DNA of 64,000 nt from NCBI RefSeq assembly GCF_017591425.1, contig NW_024465746.1:558001-622000 (forward strand). Direction: 5' to 3'. A program made the position numbers and the translations under genes. The stretch comes from Ochotona curzoniae (Eukaryota; Chordata; Mammalia; Lagomorpha; Ochotonidae). Positions 1 through 11,325 of the stretch are shown one piece after another. The notes beneath the pieces were generated by a model that saw nothing but the letters and a program-made list of their open reading frames with translations, searched no databases and was not told where the DNA came from. The stretch's first letter is position 1. Each line of letters opens with the position of its first letter.

Positions 1-2620
1 CAGTCATTCATTCTTTCAACACCTGTGCAATGGGTACTACTGTCTGCCATACACAGTACTTCATCTACTTAGCCAAGATGAAGAGTCTCTTTTCATGTTA
101 ATTATTTTTAATTGGCAAATAAAAGTTGAATGCTTATGGCTTACAATATGATGGCCAGACATGCACATTCTGGAATGGCTCAAACAAGCCAGATCTCACA
201 CCATGCACGTATTTTCTGTGCTGAGAAGGCTTCACCTGAGCATTCTCACACAGCTTTAGCTTATTGGAAGAGTAAACAAGCCTGAAGATGAATGCGTGGT
301 GTGAGATGAACTCGAATCACTTCTGTTCTTGAAAATGGAAAGATTTGTTTGCAAGTCTTCTATCACATTTTACACGAACACAGAATGATCTCTTCTCATG
401 AGCCTAATCAGGCAGCTTTTTTTCTTCCCTGTCTGTAAATTAAACACCTGACAGCTGAGGTTTGTGTTAGGGTTAGCACATTTTCGATTGGCTGGGAGTG
501 TTAGTAATTGAGATGTCTTCTTCACCTGCTCTGTTTTAACTTAATTAGATGTAAGACTGCAGTGTAATCATATATGTCGAATCTCCTGTTTGATCAAACT
601 TCCTGTGAAATTCATGCATGATTCAAGTAGGTTTTATGACTTGCTAAGACACATACTTCACTAGTTTGGGTTCTTTCTTTTTAAATTATGAACAATAATT
701 TTTCCTGATATAGCTTCACTCTGTTTTCTCCCACTGTTTCTCCCCGTATTATTACAATAGCACAGTCCTTCAACAGTAGTCCCAAGTCCATCATTCTGCT
801 ATTTAAGTGTATCCTGACCGTAGATATACACAGTTCCTTAAAATTATTTTAGAAACGTTACAATAGGCAACTTTTTATAAATTACTTTAATAGCTCAGAT
901 ACATCCATTTTACTAGATTAGTAGAATGCAGTGTTTAAAAATTTATGTCTATATTGATGAACATTAGTGATAACTAAAGTGAGCAAAATGACTAAAACTT
1001 AATTTGCTTTGCAACTCTGCTAGTGACAGAGTTCATAAAGTTAAAGTATGGACATTAGAATTGTTGCAGGATGCGAGAGAGATCACGCCAGACAAGTCAA
1101 GAGTGCATGCAGAGTGTTTAAGAACTAAACTTGGTGATAACAGGGCCCATTAGAAATTAGTAAATGACAAGTCCACGTGACAACCAGTTTGAATAGAAAC
1201 TTTGAGAGGAACAAATGGTTATTACTGTGGAATCCATCCCATAAACTGAAGACCTATGTTCCAGTTTCCCCAGCAATGTAAGCCATCCTAAGAGACATGC
1301 ACTGAACAGCCTGGAAGCTACAGACATTCACCTTTCCCTGGCTCTGGCTTCTCTGTCCACGTTCCATCACTGCTAGGGCTCACCTCACCTGGAACTTTTG
1401 AATATGCACAAATTAAAAATACAAAGCATCTTAGCATTTGCATCTTCACTGACTAGCAGTGAACAGAGGGTGGGGGCTACAGACCTACAGGGGCCATGCT
1501 CAGGGGCTCCCTGTCCTTGGGGTCTTTTCTTGGGAAGCCACAGAGCAAGCAGGTACCGGGAAGGCCAGGAGTCTAGTGCCAGAGTGATGGAGGCACATGG
1601 CCAAGAGAGCGAGCCCCTCCATGTCATGGGTCTTTATGGGGGCTTGTGAGGGGAGTGGTTACACAACAAAGCAATCCGCCCCCTCTCACGATTCAGGTGA
1701 TGGCAGATGAGATGACATGGGAGTCGTGGCTTCCAAGCTTGTGGCCCTCAACTAGCTGCCCAAGACCTCAACATTACCATTTCCCTGGCTGCTCCTAGCT
1801 GAAGGGAGTTTTATTCCGGTTCTTTTGGATAAATCCTGCATTCGGGGACATGATTTCTGAGATCATCTAACCATCCTACCACTTCTATTGGAAGCTGCAT
1901 AAGAATGGCTGTCTTTGAGTCAGAATTTGGAGGAAAGGAAAATCATAATTTTGGTTTCTGTGATAAAACATGTGAAGTGGAGTTCTGACCCACTAAATTC
2001 ACTGCCATTTACTTCTCCTGGGGTTACGAAACAACGCTTTGCAACTGCTCTGAAATGAGACTCGTGGAAGGTGAATATTACTCATGTCTGGCATTCATTC
2101 TGTAATGTCAAAAGTCCTCAACGAGACTGCAAGAAGTCATTGCATTTGGTGTGTGACTTTTGTAAGGATGTGTATCATGGTGAAATCAACTGAGTACATT
2201 GAGGAGAATTTATTTACAAATCCAGGAGAGGTGGAGTACAGCCATATTTTGGTTATGGAAATATGAGCAGGTGTATCTTTTCATTGTTGGAATTGATACT
2301 GTATTAGAGACCATTTTCACTAATTAACCAGAGAAGATTTCACCCTCTTAGACTGGAAGATCTTTTGGAATCCAAATGAAAGACTTGCCAAGACATATTT
2401 GATAATGTTGGGAAGTACAAGCTCAATTTCTTAATGTGTAGGAAAGAAATAGTACTCCATCCACACTGTTGAGTAATGGAAAAGATGAAATTGATAAGAT
2501 GTTTGCTGAATTTTTAATGATTTTGCATCATTAGCAAGATGATTATTTCAAAATGAAATATGTCTATTTGCATGTATTTGTGATTTTAAAAACATATAGA
2601 AATAAATTTAAAAACAGGAG
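1..2620. other. Unique AT-rich intronic DNA
   Basis: No gene or clear transposon is visible. Two sub-regions stand out: a cluster of transcription-factor-like motifs at about 400-570, and a pyrimidine-rich segment at 715-815 that shares a motif with 57570-57625. Short open frames at 1385-1649 and 2084-2266 look like chance. Confidence 0.6.
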
Positions 2621-2621
2621 G

Positions 2622-2690
2622 AATATATTATATCTGTATATATATATAACAAGGATATATATATATATAACTATATATATAACAAGGAGA
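2622..2690. repeat. (TA)n microsatellite, imperfect
   Basis: Alternating TA runs are interrupted by two copies of taacaagga, so the block looks like a TA microsatellite that was itself duplicated in tandem. Confidence 0.85.
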
Positions 2691-2886
2691 GTCATAGAAA
2701 TATGACATTTTATTCATGTTTGCTTGAAAGTAACTGGCATTCTGGAGCTAAGATTATATAGGTTATTAGATTTCTTTTGGATAAGTATTATTTCCATATG
2801 CCGGTAATACTTTTTTAAAGCTTTCTTTTCATAGTCTTCTTTAATATTGTCGGTTTAAGGTTACTATAGTAGTCTTTATTGTTGTT

Positions 2887-3201
2887 TAAAATTTTTATTT
2901 GCTTATTTGAGAAGCAGAGAGGCAGAACATGAGAAACATGGACACAGAGGGTTAGCGGAACTTCTAGCTACCAGCTCACTATTCAATGCTTGCATTGCTA
3001 GGGTGGGCAGGGGCCAAACCCCCAGGTCTGGGACTCAGTGCAGGTCTACCAATGGGATGACAAGAACCCAATGCCTTGACCCAACATCCCTGCATCCGGG
3101 AGTCTGCGTTAGCAAGCGGACTCAGAAGTTGTAGCTGCTGTTGCCCAGGTGTTCCCATGTGCATCAGGGGCCTTTTCACCAGTCGGTTAAACACCAGACC
3201 C
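2887..3201 (-). repeat. Old lagomorph C-type SINE
   Basis: The left side shows the reverse of the A-rich tail and the gagaagcagagagg segment; the right side ends in accagaccc, the eroded reverse of the SINE 5' end. The middle is strongly diverged, so this is an old copy. The open frames on both strands across it are shadows of the repeat. Confidence 0.75.
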
Positions 3202-3590
3202 AGCAGTGGGTGAACTGGAATGTGGTCTCTCTCCCTGGTGTACCTTTTGCTGCTTTAGTGTACAGAGCGTGTGCTTGATGAAACCTCTGCATGGCTTCCG
3301 TTCTGCCAGATCCCTGCATGCGACCTGGGAAGCAAGTGTGTGTGAAAAATACACAGAGAAAACTGACCTCACAGTAGAAATCTCCTTTGGAGAACCCACT
3401 TTCTGATGACTCTTTCTTGTTTTAAAAGATGCCCTTAAACTTGCACTTGAGTGCTGCTCGCAGGCTCTTCTGTAACACATGTGAAGTTTCAAAGGCAACG
3501 TTAGCTGACCAAGGACTAGCTGGTAAAGTCTGGGTTGATGGTAACTTGCTCGTAGCTTTGGTAATATGGCTGCAGCATGACCATGTTGAC

Positions 3591-3694
3591 CTTGGAGGGG
3601 GAAGGGAGAGAGGGAGAGAAGAGGAGTGAGAGGAGGATAGAAGAAGAGGGGAGAGAAGAGAGAAGGGGAGTGGAGAAGAGGGAAGAGGAGAGAT
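3591..3694. repeat. GA-rich microsatellite inside a SINE
   Basis: About 100 bases of purines (gagagg, gaagag variants) lie where the SINE normally carries a short acagagagag segment, so this is probably an expansion of that segment. The Glu/Arg-rich open frame on the + strand here is a product of the low-complexity DNA. Confidence 0.85.
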
Positions 3695-3953
3695 TTTTCA
3701 TCCACTTGTTCATTCCCCAAATGACTATAAAATCCAGGGCGGGGTCAGGCTGCACCAAGAAGCCTGGCCATCTATTCAGGTGTCCCCAGCGGGAGACAGG
3801 GGCCCAAGTAGGTGCACTGTTCTCCGCTGCCTTCCCAGGTACGTTGTCAAGAAGTATGATCAGTGCATTAGCTGAAATAGAGCAGTCAGCACTTGAACTG
3901 GTGGTTCCACATGGGATGCTGCTGTCACGATCAGCGATCCATCCCACTGAGCC
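3640..3953 (-). repeat. Old lagomorph C-type SINE with expanded GA tract
   Basis: After the purine block it reads tcattccccaaatgac and later the reversed gggcccaagt and cttcccaggt blocks, all landmarks of the SINE in reverse. The tail lies to the left and the 5' end near 3953. It is heavily mutated. Confidence 0.75.
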
Positions 3954-4125
3954 TCACACTACCCTGCAAGGTTATGTTGAGATGTGTACTTTCCACTTCT
4001 ATTCGTCTAGTGAGATATCTGCATGGATCAACCAAGAGGCAGTGTTGACATAAGTGTAGACATAAGGCTCAAAGCAACCACATGCAGGTGCTTCAATCGC
4101 TGCAACCATGTAAGAATCAGGCTTT

Positions 4126-4453
4126 GGGCCAGGCATGATAGCCTAGTGGCTAAAGTCCTCACCTTGCATCTACCAGGACCCCCTATGGGTGCCAGTTCAT
4201 GTCCTGGGTGCTCCACTTCCCATCCAGCTCCCTACTTGTGACCCGGGAAAGTGGTGGAGGATGACTCAAAGCCTTGGGATCCTATACCCGCGTGGGAGAC
4301 CCGGAAGAAACTCCTGACTCCTGGTTTTGGATCAACTAAGCTCCAGCTATTGCAGCCGCTTAGGGAGTGAATCATCAGATGGAAGATCTTCCTCTCTGTC
4401 TCTCCTCCTCTGTATATCTGACTTTCTAATAAAAATAAATGTTAAAAAATACT
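4126..4453 (+). repeat. Lagomorph C-type SINE, nearly full length
   Basis: Starts gggccaggcatgatagcc with a pol III box-A-like region, then a box-B-like segment ggttca/agttcatgtcc near 4190, the cttcccatccagctccct core, the cactt-gggagtgaatcatc block, a tctctgtctctcctcctc stretch and a tail ending taataaaaataaat. This is the tRNA-derived SINE family that dominates the window; RNA polymerase III would transcribe an intact copy and L1 proteins mobilise it. Divergence is moderate. Confidence 0.93.
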
Positions 4454-5170
4454 GAAAAGAAGAATTAGGCTTTTCTGCCTTCTCTGTACTTATCAGCCCC
4501 TGCTGCTGCTTTCATAATTTTTACTCATACTAAGATTAAAGTCTATCCATCAAATTGGCTTTTAGAAGCAGAGTCTTGCAGTTGGTTTTGAACATAATTA
4601 GGCTAAGTAGTTATTGGCTCATGAGATTTCGCTGGAGCCTACTCACTTATTTCATTTGCAATAAAAAACGAATGTTCTGGTACCTTTTCCCAATCACTCA
4701 GAGAACTGTTCAGTTTATTGTTTTAGTTTTATAATGCAATGCACGTGTAAGTTGGACTTCTCAGCTTTCTGCTCTCAACCAATTCATCTCCTTTAGGAGG
4801 TTCTTCCAGGTCAAGTGCAAATCGGTCAGGTTAGGACAGGAAACAGGTGTCCTGAAAGGTGTCCTTCTGAGCTCCAGTTGTTCCTAAGTGAGGAGCTGTT
4901 TGGTTTTGCTGTTCTGAGTCTAAATTTGCTTGCAATCTCTTCCATGATATTTCCTTGAATTATATATTCCTCCCTCAGAGGCAGCGGCTTTCGGCTCTGT
5001 TTCCATCAGCCTCATCTGCTCTACGAGTCACTTCTCTTTGACTAACTTATCAGTTAAAGCTCACCGGGCAACAGCCAATTCGAACACCTTCCTACCAGTG
5101 GTTTCCCCTTAGACTATTATTTTACAGTAAATGTACATCGTGTGAGACGTTGCTCATATTTTTCAGGCAA
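4454..5170. other. Unique intronic DNA
   Basis: No gene, RNA gene or clear repeat recognised. Moderately AT-rich with short pyrimidine runs. Confidence 0.5.
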
Positions 5171-5490
5171 CTTTTATTTACCATGTTGAGAGAACAGAGT
5201 TGGGGGAGTAAAAAGAGAAACAAAGAGACAAAGACCGAACGAGCTCCAGTTTGCTTGTTGTTTACTCCTCAGATGCCCAGAACTCACTACCTGGCTGTGC
5301 TCTGGAGCCAGAGGCTCCATCCGGGTCTTCCACATGCCTAGCTGGGACCCGCTCCCGCAGCCGTCACTGCTGCCTCCCCTGTCTGCATTTGCAGCAGGGA
5401 GCTGGAGTCTGCACCTGGCTCTGGTGTTGAACCCAGACAGGACTCAGACAATTTAACTAGCGTTTCCGTCTCTAAGCCAAACACCGGCCC
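5171..5490 (-). repeat. Old lagomorph C-type SINE
   Basis: Reads tttatttacc at the tail side, then gagctccagtttgct, actcctcagatgccc, the reversed gcagggagctgga core and ends acaccggccc. The arrangement matches the SINE in reverse. The copy is old and resembles the rabbit-type subfamily as much as the pika type. Confidence 0.75.
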
Positions 5491-7849
5491 TGTAATTCCA
5501 CCGCTTGGGTGTTCCTTTTTCCTTTTATCATTAGTTCTCTTACGCAGCATTCTGGCACTAGTTGGCATTTGAATGAGACTCAAAGGTTAGGTGCTATGGA
5601 CCGTGAATGCTGTTTTGTCTTCTGTTCTGATGCTGCTTGGGAGAGTCTGTTCTCAGTCCGCTCAGGAGGGAGTGATGCGGACACACCTTGGAGCGCGATC
5701 GTTCTGTGAAAGCAGGTGGAGACATGCACTTCAGGGCCGTTCTGTGTCAGAAAGAGATTACGGAGCTGTCTAAATCCCACCCTGTGGAATGAGATCGCTC
5801 GGCCTCATAGCCTTTCCTGTCGTTTGGTGGGAAGAATGTTGGAGTTGTGCTTCAGCTGTGCCCATGTAGGGACAAGCGTACCAGACAAGTCATTTACATG
5901 AGCACAGGGAGCCAATGATGAGCCAGAGACAAAACCAAACGCCAGCTCTGTATATTGTGCCAGGAAGTTGATGGGGATGGAAGGAAATATAAAAACTGTC
6001 TGTGTGTCCTGACAGCGTAACTCTCAGCCATCCGACTAGCAAACAAACAGAAAGCTTGGTGTGCTTCAGGGAAGGGATGCCAGCCAAGGTGTTGGCCTTG
6101 GGGCCGCCTTTGAATGCAGCCACTGTGTCTGCGGGCTGCTGGCAGCGGTATGGGAGTGCCAATGACCTTGAGGAATTCATTGTGTTGGAAGCAGAACCTG
6201 CTGACTTGATGTTGTTGACAGACGCAATGATACTCTGGGTGGAGACTGATACCCAACGAAGAATTCCTTTGGGTTTTCCTGCTTCCTGTACCCCAAGCCT
6301 CTTTGAATACGGGCTGGAACTATCAAGCTGGTGGCACATTTGATCCCAGATACCAATCTTCAAGGGAAAGTTTTGCATCCTTAAGAGAAAAACTTAAGTG
6401 AATGCCACTGTTAGTATCTTTCGCAGATGCTCTGAATGGTTTGTAAATGTTTACAGATGGCAGGTGGATGGTCTCCTCCAAGACCCACTGAAGTGTGCTT
6501 ATCACCCAGTCAGACAAAATCTTGAGAACTGGTCATTTAAAAATCAAATTGCACAATCCGTGTACAGGGGTAACTTGCAGTGACTCTGGATGGCCAGGTC
6601 AATTTTTTTCCCCTCTCCTAAGTGCTCAATAAAGTCACAACTCATAAAAGTTTAACTTAAGTCATGTTGGGTGTTAGTCCAGTGAACTTCACATCTGTCT
6701 AGCTTGAATTCTGAAGATTTTCAAATTTAAACATTTCCTTGGGATTAATCAGAACTCTTTTAGCTTCAGCTTCTACAGAGAAAATAACTTTCAGTTCAAG
6801 ATCCTTGGGTGGGAAGGGAAGTTTGACTGTTGCACTCATTTGCCTGGGAATAAATCAACCAAGAGAGGCAGTTTCCCGTCGCCCAGAAGTTGCTGTCACA
6901 CTTGATTTGCCACTCCTAGCGGTGTCTTGGCGGAGGCCCAGGGTGCCTTGGCTCTTCATGGGAAACCAATAGCCTCAGAAACTTTACATCCAGTACAAGG
7001 TTGGGTAGACAGGGTTAGATATTGATGGCGTTTGACACATCTGGACACTGGTCATGCTTTCACTTTCCTAATTCTTTTAAAATTTTTTATAGTGGCTGTT
7101 GGAAAATTATAATGATTTCATATTTTATAGGGTACTTTCCTAAGCTTATTATTACAGTCTTTTTACAGCTAGAAACCCTGAAAGTAATTTTCCTTGTAAC
7201 TGCCAATTTGTTTCATCCTGGAAGTACGCAGAAAAGTTTATCCAGAACCCAGAGAAAAGTGAAAATATCTGTGGATTTACACAAATTCTCCTCATAATGT
7301 TCCTGAGCATTTGTACCTTGATATGTTGAGGTTTTTGCAGGCTTGATGTGTTTCCTTAACGAACCTACCCTCTTGGTCACACATTTGTTTAATTAAAGAA
7401 GCGTTTTGTCTATATTTTGATTGCCAGGCAAAATGCCTGATTGCCTGCTGAAGCTGAATTTCAGACAGGCAGTGCGAATGCATTTCCCTTTAAATATAGC
7501 ATGTGCCTTGCACTGATCTGGACACTTAGAATGACACATGGCACTCTCTGTATGCATATATAGTTTGCTCATTTGACGACACGGATGCAAAATTTGAATA
7601 TTTCTCTTAGCACTATGTCACAATAATGTTGGTATCTTGCTCCACGTTTTTTAAAGCTATTATTTCATGGGCTGAGACTAGAATTCTGAGTTAAATCCCA
7701 TATCTATCCATTGCATTTCTCTATTTTGGACATGGATGAGATGACGTAAATGTTTTCAATTAGAGCAGTAATTTTAAACATATTTTTGTTGAGCTGAAAT
7801 AGATCGAGAAGGTACAGCATAGGTGTAAATAAGTGCAGATGGGGTCCTT
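5491..7849. other. Unique intronic DNA
   Basis: About 2.3 kb with no recognised transposon. The left part (to about 6350) is of balanced composition with overlapping open frames on both strands (up to 162 codons) and no domain. The right part, 7000-7600, is AT-rich. Retained unique sequence of this kind could include conserved regulatory DNA, but alignment is needed to tell. Confidence 0.5.
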
Positions 7850-8172
7850 GTTTTTTTTTATTATTATTTTTTTTTATTGGAAAGGCGGATATACAGAGAG
7901 GAGAGACAGAGAGGAAGATCTTCCGTCCGATGATTCACTCCCCAAGTGAGCGCAACGGTCGATGCTATGCCGATCCGACGCCAGGAGCCTCTTCCGGGTC
8001 TCCCACGCGGGTGCAGGGTCCCAAAGCTTTGGGCTGTCCTCGACTGCTTTCCCAGGCCACAGGCAGGGAGCTGGAAGGGAAGCAGGGCTGCCGGGATTAG
8101 AACTGGCGCCCATATGGGATCCCGGGCGTGCAAGGCGAGGACCTTAACTACTTGCGCCACCGCGCCGGGCCT
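7850..8172 (-). repeat. Young, CpG-rich lagomorph C-type SINE, full length
   Basis: Read in reverse complement it runs from the gggcc 5' end at 8172 through box A, box B (the reverse of attagaactggcgcccat holds the ggttc-like motif) and the complete core to an A/T-rich tail at 7850-7880. It retains about twenty CpGs, far more than any other copy, which marks it as the youngest insertion here. No clean target-site duplication could be read. Confidence 0.95.
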
Positions 8173-8780
8173 GGTGTTGTTTTATAATCCTTTTCACGTA
8201 GTTTCCTCCTAGATTATTTTAAGCTTAATGATCTTATAAACTTAGTTTTGAATTAGTATGCATATAATAAGCTATCATTACGTTTGAACTCAAACACTTC
8301 AACTACTGGCGCTTATATCCGAACTCGATGTTATAGTGAATATTATTCAGCCATCTATAATCAAACTATCACAACTAAATAACCAGGTCCCTAATGTACC
8401 TCAAAGCTGCCATTGTCATGTAAAAATGATTTGTTAACTACTAAGACATTAGATTTGGGACAAGACAAAAGAATGAGAAAAAAGACACGTCTTAGTAGCT
8501 ATGAGTTAATATAAGTTTCCATATTTCTAACTGCTTTAGTTCAAAGTCATGCTAATTGCTGTTCTGCTGCTAGTTATCTAATTAAAAAGTGAAATCAGTA
8601 GAGGTATGGACAGATTCAGGAGTGATCTGTGAGTGTCTTTGAACTTCGGTAATGGTTTTGAAGCCCAATAACTTTCTCTCACTATTGGTGATAATTTCTT
8701 ATAATCTGTCATTATTTGTTTATGTTAATTTGCAGTTGAAAAAAGATTTCTCCCTATGCAAATAGATGATATAGATATAG
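8173..8780. other. Unique AT-rich intronic DNA
   Basis: Lies between two antisense SINEs. No gene or repeat recognised; a short gatata run occurs at 8767-8784. Confidence 0.5.
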
Positions 8781-8782
8781 AT

Positions 8783-9067
8783 ATTTGAAGGAGAGTGAGA
8801 CAGAGTGAAAGAGAATCTTGCATCTGTTGGTTCACTTCTCAACTGGCTGTGATGACTGGGACTGGACCAAGCCAAAGGTGGGAGCGAGGAATTCATTCAG
8901 GTCTCCCACGTGGTTGGCGGTGACCCAAGGCTCAGGTAATCGTCCGCTGCTTCCCCAGGTGCGTTCACAGGAGGCCAGCTGGATCAGCCGGAACTGGGAT
9001 TGGCACTTGCTACGAGCTGCTGGTGTTGCAGTTGGTGGCTTAACTTGATGGGACACAACACAGACCC
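8783..9067 (-). repeat. Old lagomorph C-type SINE
   Basis: Shows gagagtgagacagagtg, tctgttggttcacttctc, ggtctcccacgtgg and a terminal cacagaccc, in the reverse order expected. Strongly diverged. Confidence 0.8.
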
Positions 9068-9343
9068 ATTTGTGACATTTTAAAAATATTCACTCCTGGC
9101 ACCTAGGAGAGTCTTGATTTTGGCACCAGCTGTCTTTTGCAGCTGGTACAGAAGAAAAACAAACACCTTCTTGGGTTGTTGACTAACACTGCACATCCAT
9201 TGTTACTGGCAGAACTTTTACTGCCTCCCACATCAGAAAAAAAAAAGCTCCTGGAACTTCCCAAGACATGTAAAGACAGTGTTTGTCAGTGTTGGACCAC
9301 AAGACCAGCATCACTACCTGCTTGTTAGCAATGTAAAATTTGT

Positions 9344-9674
9344 GGGCCTGGCTCAGTGTCCTAGCAGCTGAAGTCCTTGTCTTGCACGTGCCAGGATCCC
9401 ATATGGGCACCGGTTCTAATCCCAGCAGCCCCGCTTCCCATCCAGTTCCCTGCCTGTGGTCTGGGAAAGCAATCAAGGATGGCCAAAGCCTTGGGATCCT
9501 GCACCTGTGTAAGAGACCTGGAAGAGGCTCCAGGTTCCTGGCCGCAGATCAGCTCAGCTTTAGCCGTTGTGCTCACTTGGGGAGTGAATCATTGGACAGA
9601 AGATCTTCCTCTCTGTCTCTCCTTCTCTCTGTATATCTGCTTTGCAATAAAATAAATACATCTTAAAAAAAAAA
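9344..9674 (+). repeat. Lagomorph C-type SINE with target duplication
   Basis: Full length, from gggcctggctcagtg to a pure A tail at 9665-9674. An imperfect target-site duplication is visible: aatgtaaaattt at 9330-9341 and aatgttaaagttt at 9677-9689. Box B ggttctaatcc is intact at about 9413. The two + strand open frames across it are repeat shadows. Confidence 0.93.
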
Positions 9675-9689
9675 GAAATGTTAAAGTTT

Positions 9690-10998
9690 CAGCCACTGTA
9701 CCTCTCCCTTGTCCAGAGACCTGCTGTCTCAGCAAGCCTGGGATCAGGCACAGGTGCCTGGGCTGTGCTGAGAGCGCCAGGTGCTTTGAGAGCCATGCTG
9801 TCAGATGACCATGGCCAAATTCCTGTTGTCTTAATTGTGGACTTTTACATGGAGGAAATCCACTCTAAAGCCATGGTTTATCTTAGCTCTGCATGAAACT
9901 TCCCCAAAATGCAATATGGAAATACAGTACAAGGTCATTCCAAAACTGTGCTCAACTGTGGCTGAATGAGGAAGAGACATGAGAAGGGATTTGTGTCACT
10001 AGGAGGAATAATCCCTCATAGAATTGCGAACTATGTGACTTTGGAAATAAAAAGAAAACGGAGCCTGACTTGCTCTTTGTTTTTTTTTTTTTTTTTTTTT
10101 GGACGTGGTTTAGAGATCCATTTATGGTAATAGTGCCGGAAGTTATTTTGTCCTTTAAGATAGCGCTCATTTATGGGGAAGGTTTAGATTTGCTGCACTA
10201 AGGAGGGCTCTGCACCTGCAGGCCCACACAAGCTCTCGGGGGTCAGCATCTCCCAGCGTTTGTGGAACCCTCGGACTGCACTGACACAGCATTGTCAGCC
10301 AAAATGCAGAGGTCACAGTTGATAAGAGATTAGACATTATATTAATCATTAGATTCATATTTTTGTTTTGCCAGTGCATAACATGGTTTTCTAGAAAATA
10401 TATTTGCATTTTCTGAATGAATACATTTAATCACATTTTGGTAGTCACTTGGGAAGTAGGCCTTGTAAGCTTATATACAAATTTGAAAACCTTCTCATTT
10501 GTAGAATGCTCCCTGCACTAATTAGGATTTCTTTTTGTAACAGAAAAAATACTTTTTAAAGTCTGAAATACGACTTGGGCTTCAGTTTGAGAAAGGCAGC
10601 TTCTGAGGAGCTGACACTGTGGTCAGTGGGCTGTAAATCCTGACTGAGCTTTCTAAGTGGGAGGGCAGAGTTATCCACTTTTCATGAAGATTTAGAAGGA
10701 TTAAATCCTCTGAAATACATTTTGATCCTGTATTAGTTTCCTATGATTTTATGAAGCTAGATTAATAGAGAATAAACTCTATTAGTAGTTTAGTATAAAC
10801 TCATCTAACTGCTAGTGTATTTTGTGCTTTCAACATCAATGTGCTGTTCAGTCACTTCAATTTTTTTGGTATTTTTAGAATTGTTATTATTTTGCATAAT
10901 CTGGTTTTATAGGTATAGAGAGTCCCCGCCTTTCCATCCCCTTTTTCTTTCCCCGTGCCCACCCTCCCTCTGGCATTACCTACTCCAGGGTTTTACCA
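9690..10998. other. Unique intronic DNA with a poly-T run
   Basis: Contains a 21-base T run (about 10080-10100) whose neighbours do not match the SINE, and a pyrimidine-rich segment at 10920-10985 similar in character to 715-815. No gene seen. Confidence 0.5.
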
Positions 10999-10999
10999 T

Positions 11000-11325
11000 T
11001 GATGATGAGATGCAGAGCTGCCACTGCCACGATTGCAATGCTGGCATCGCATATGGGTGCCAGTCCAGCACTCAGCTGCTTCAGTGCCCATCCAACCCCC
11101 TTTTGAAGGCCTGGGAAGAGTGGAAGAGGATAGTCCAAGTACTTGGGCCACTGTGCCACACACGGAGACGGGGCTGAAGCTCTTAGCTCTTAGCTTGGGC
11201 TTGACCCAACCCTGGCCTTTGCAGCCACTTGGGGAGAGACCCAAGGGGTGAAAGATCTCTCTGTCTCTCTTATATCTCTGTGACCCCTTCAACTAAATGA
11301 GTAAATATTTTAAAAATAAAAATAT
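11000..11325 (+). repeat. Old lagomorph C-type SINE
   Basis: The order catatgggtgcc, gcccatccaacccc, gggccactgtgcca, cacttggggagag, ctctctgtctctct and an A-rich tail matches the SINE, but identity is low and the 5' end is unclear. Confidence 0.8.

Noticed and set aside
3187..3720. 177-codon - strand open frame
   Set aside because: Runs through two old SINEs and a GA microsatellite, giving low-complexity Ser/Leu/Pro text.
5890..6378. 162-codon - strand frame with overlapping frames on both strands
   Set aside because: No homology recognised. Overlapping frames on both strands are expected where stop codons are scarce.
10080..10200. Poly-T run as a SINE tail
   Set aside because: The following sequence lacks all SINE landmarks.
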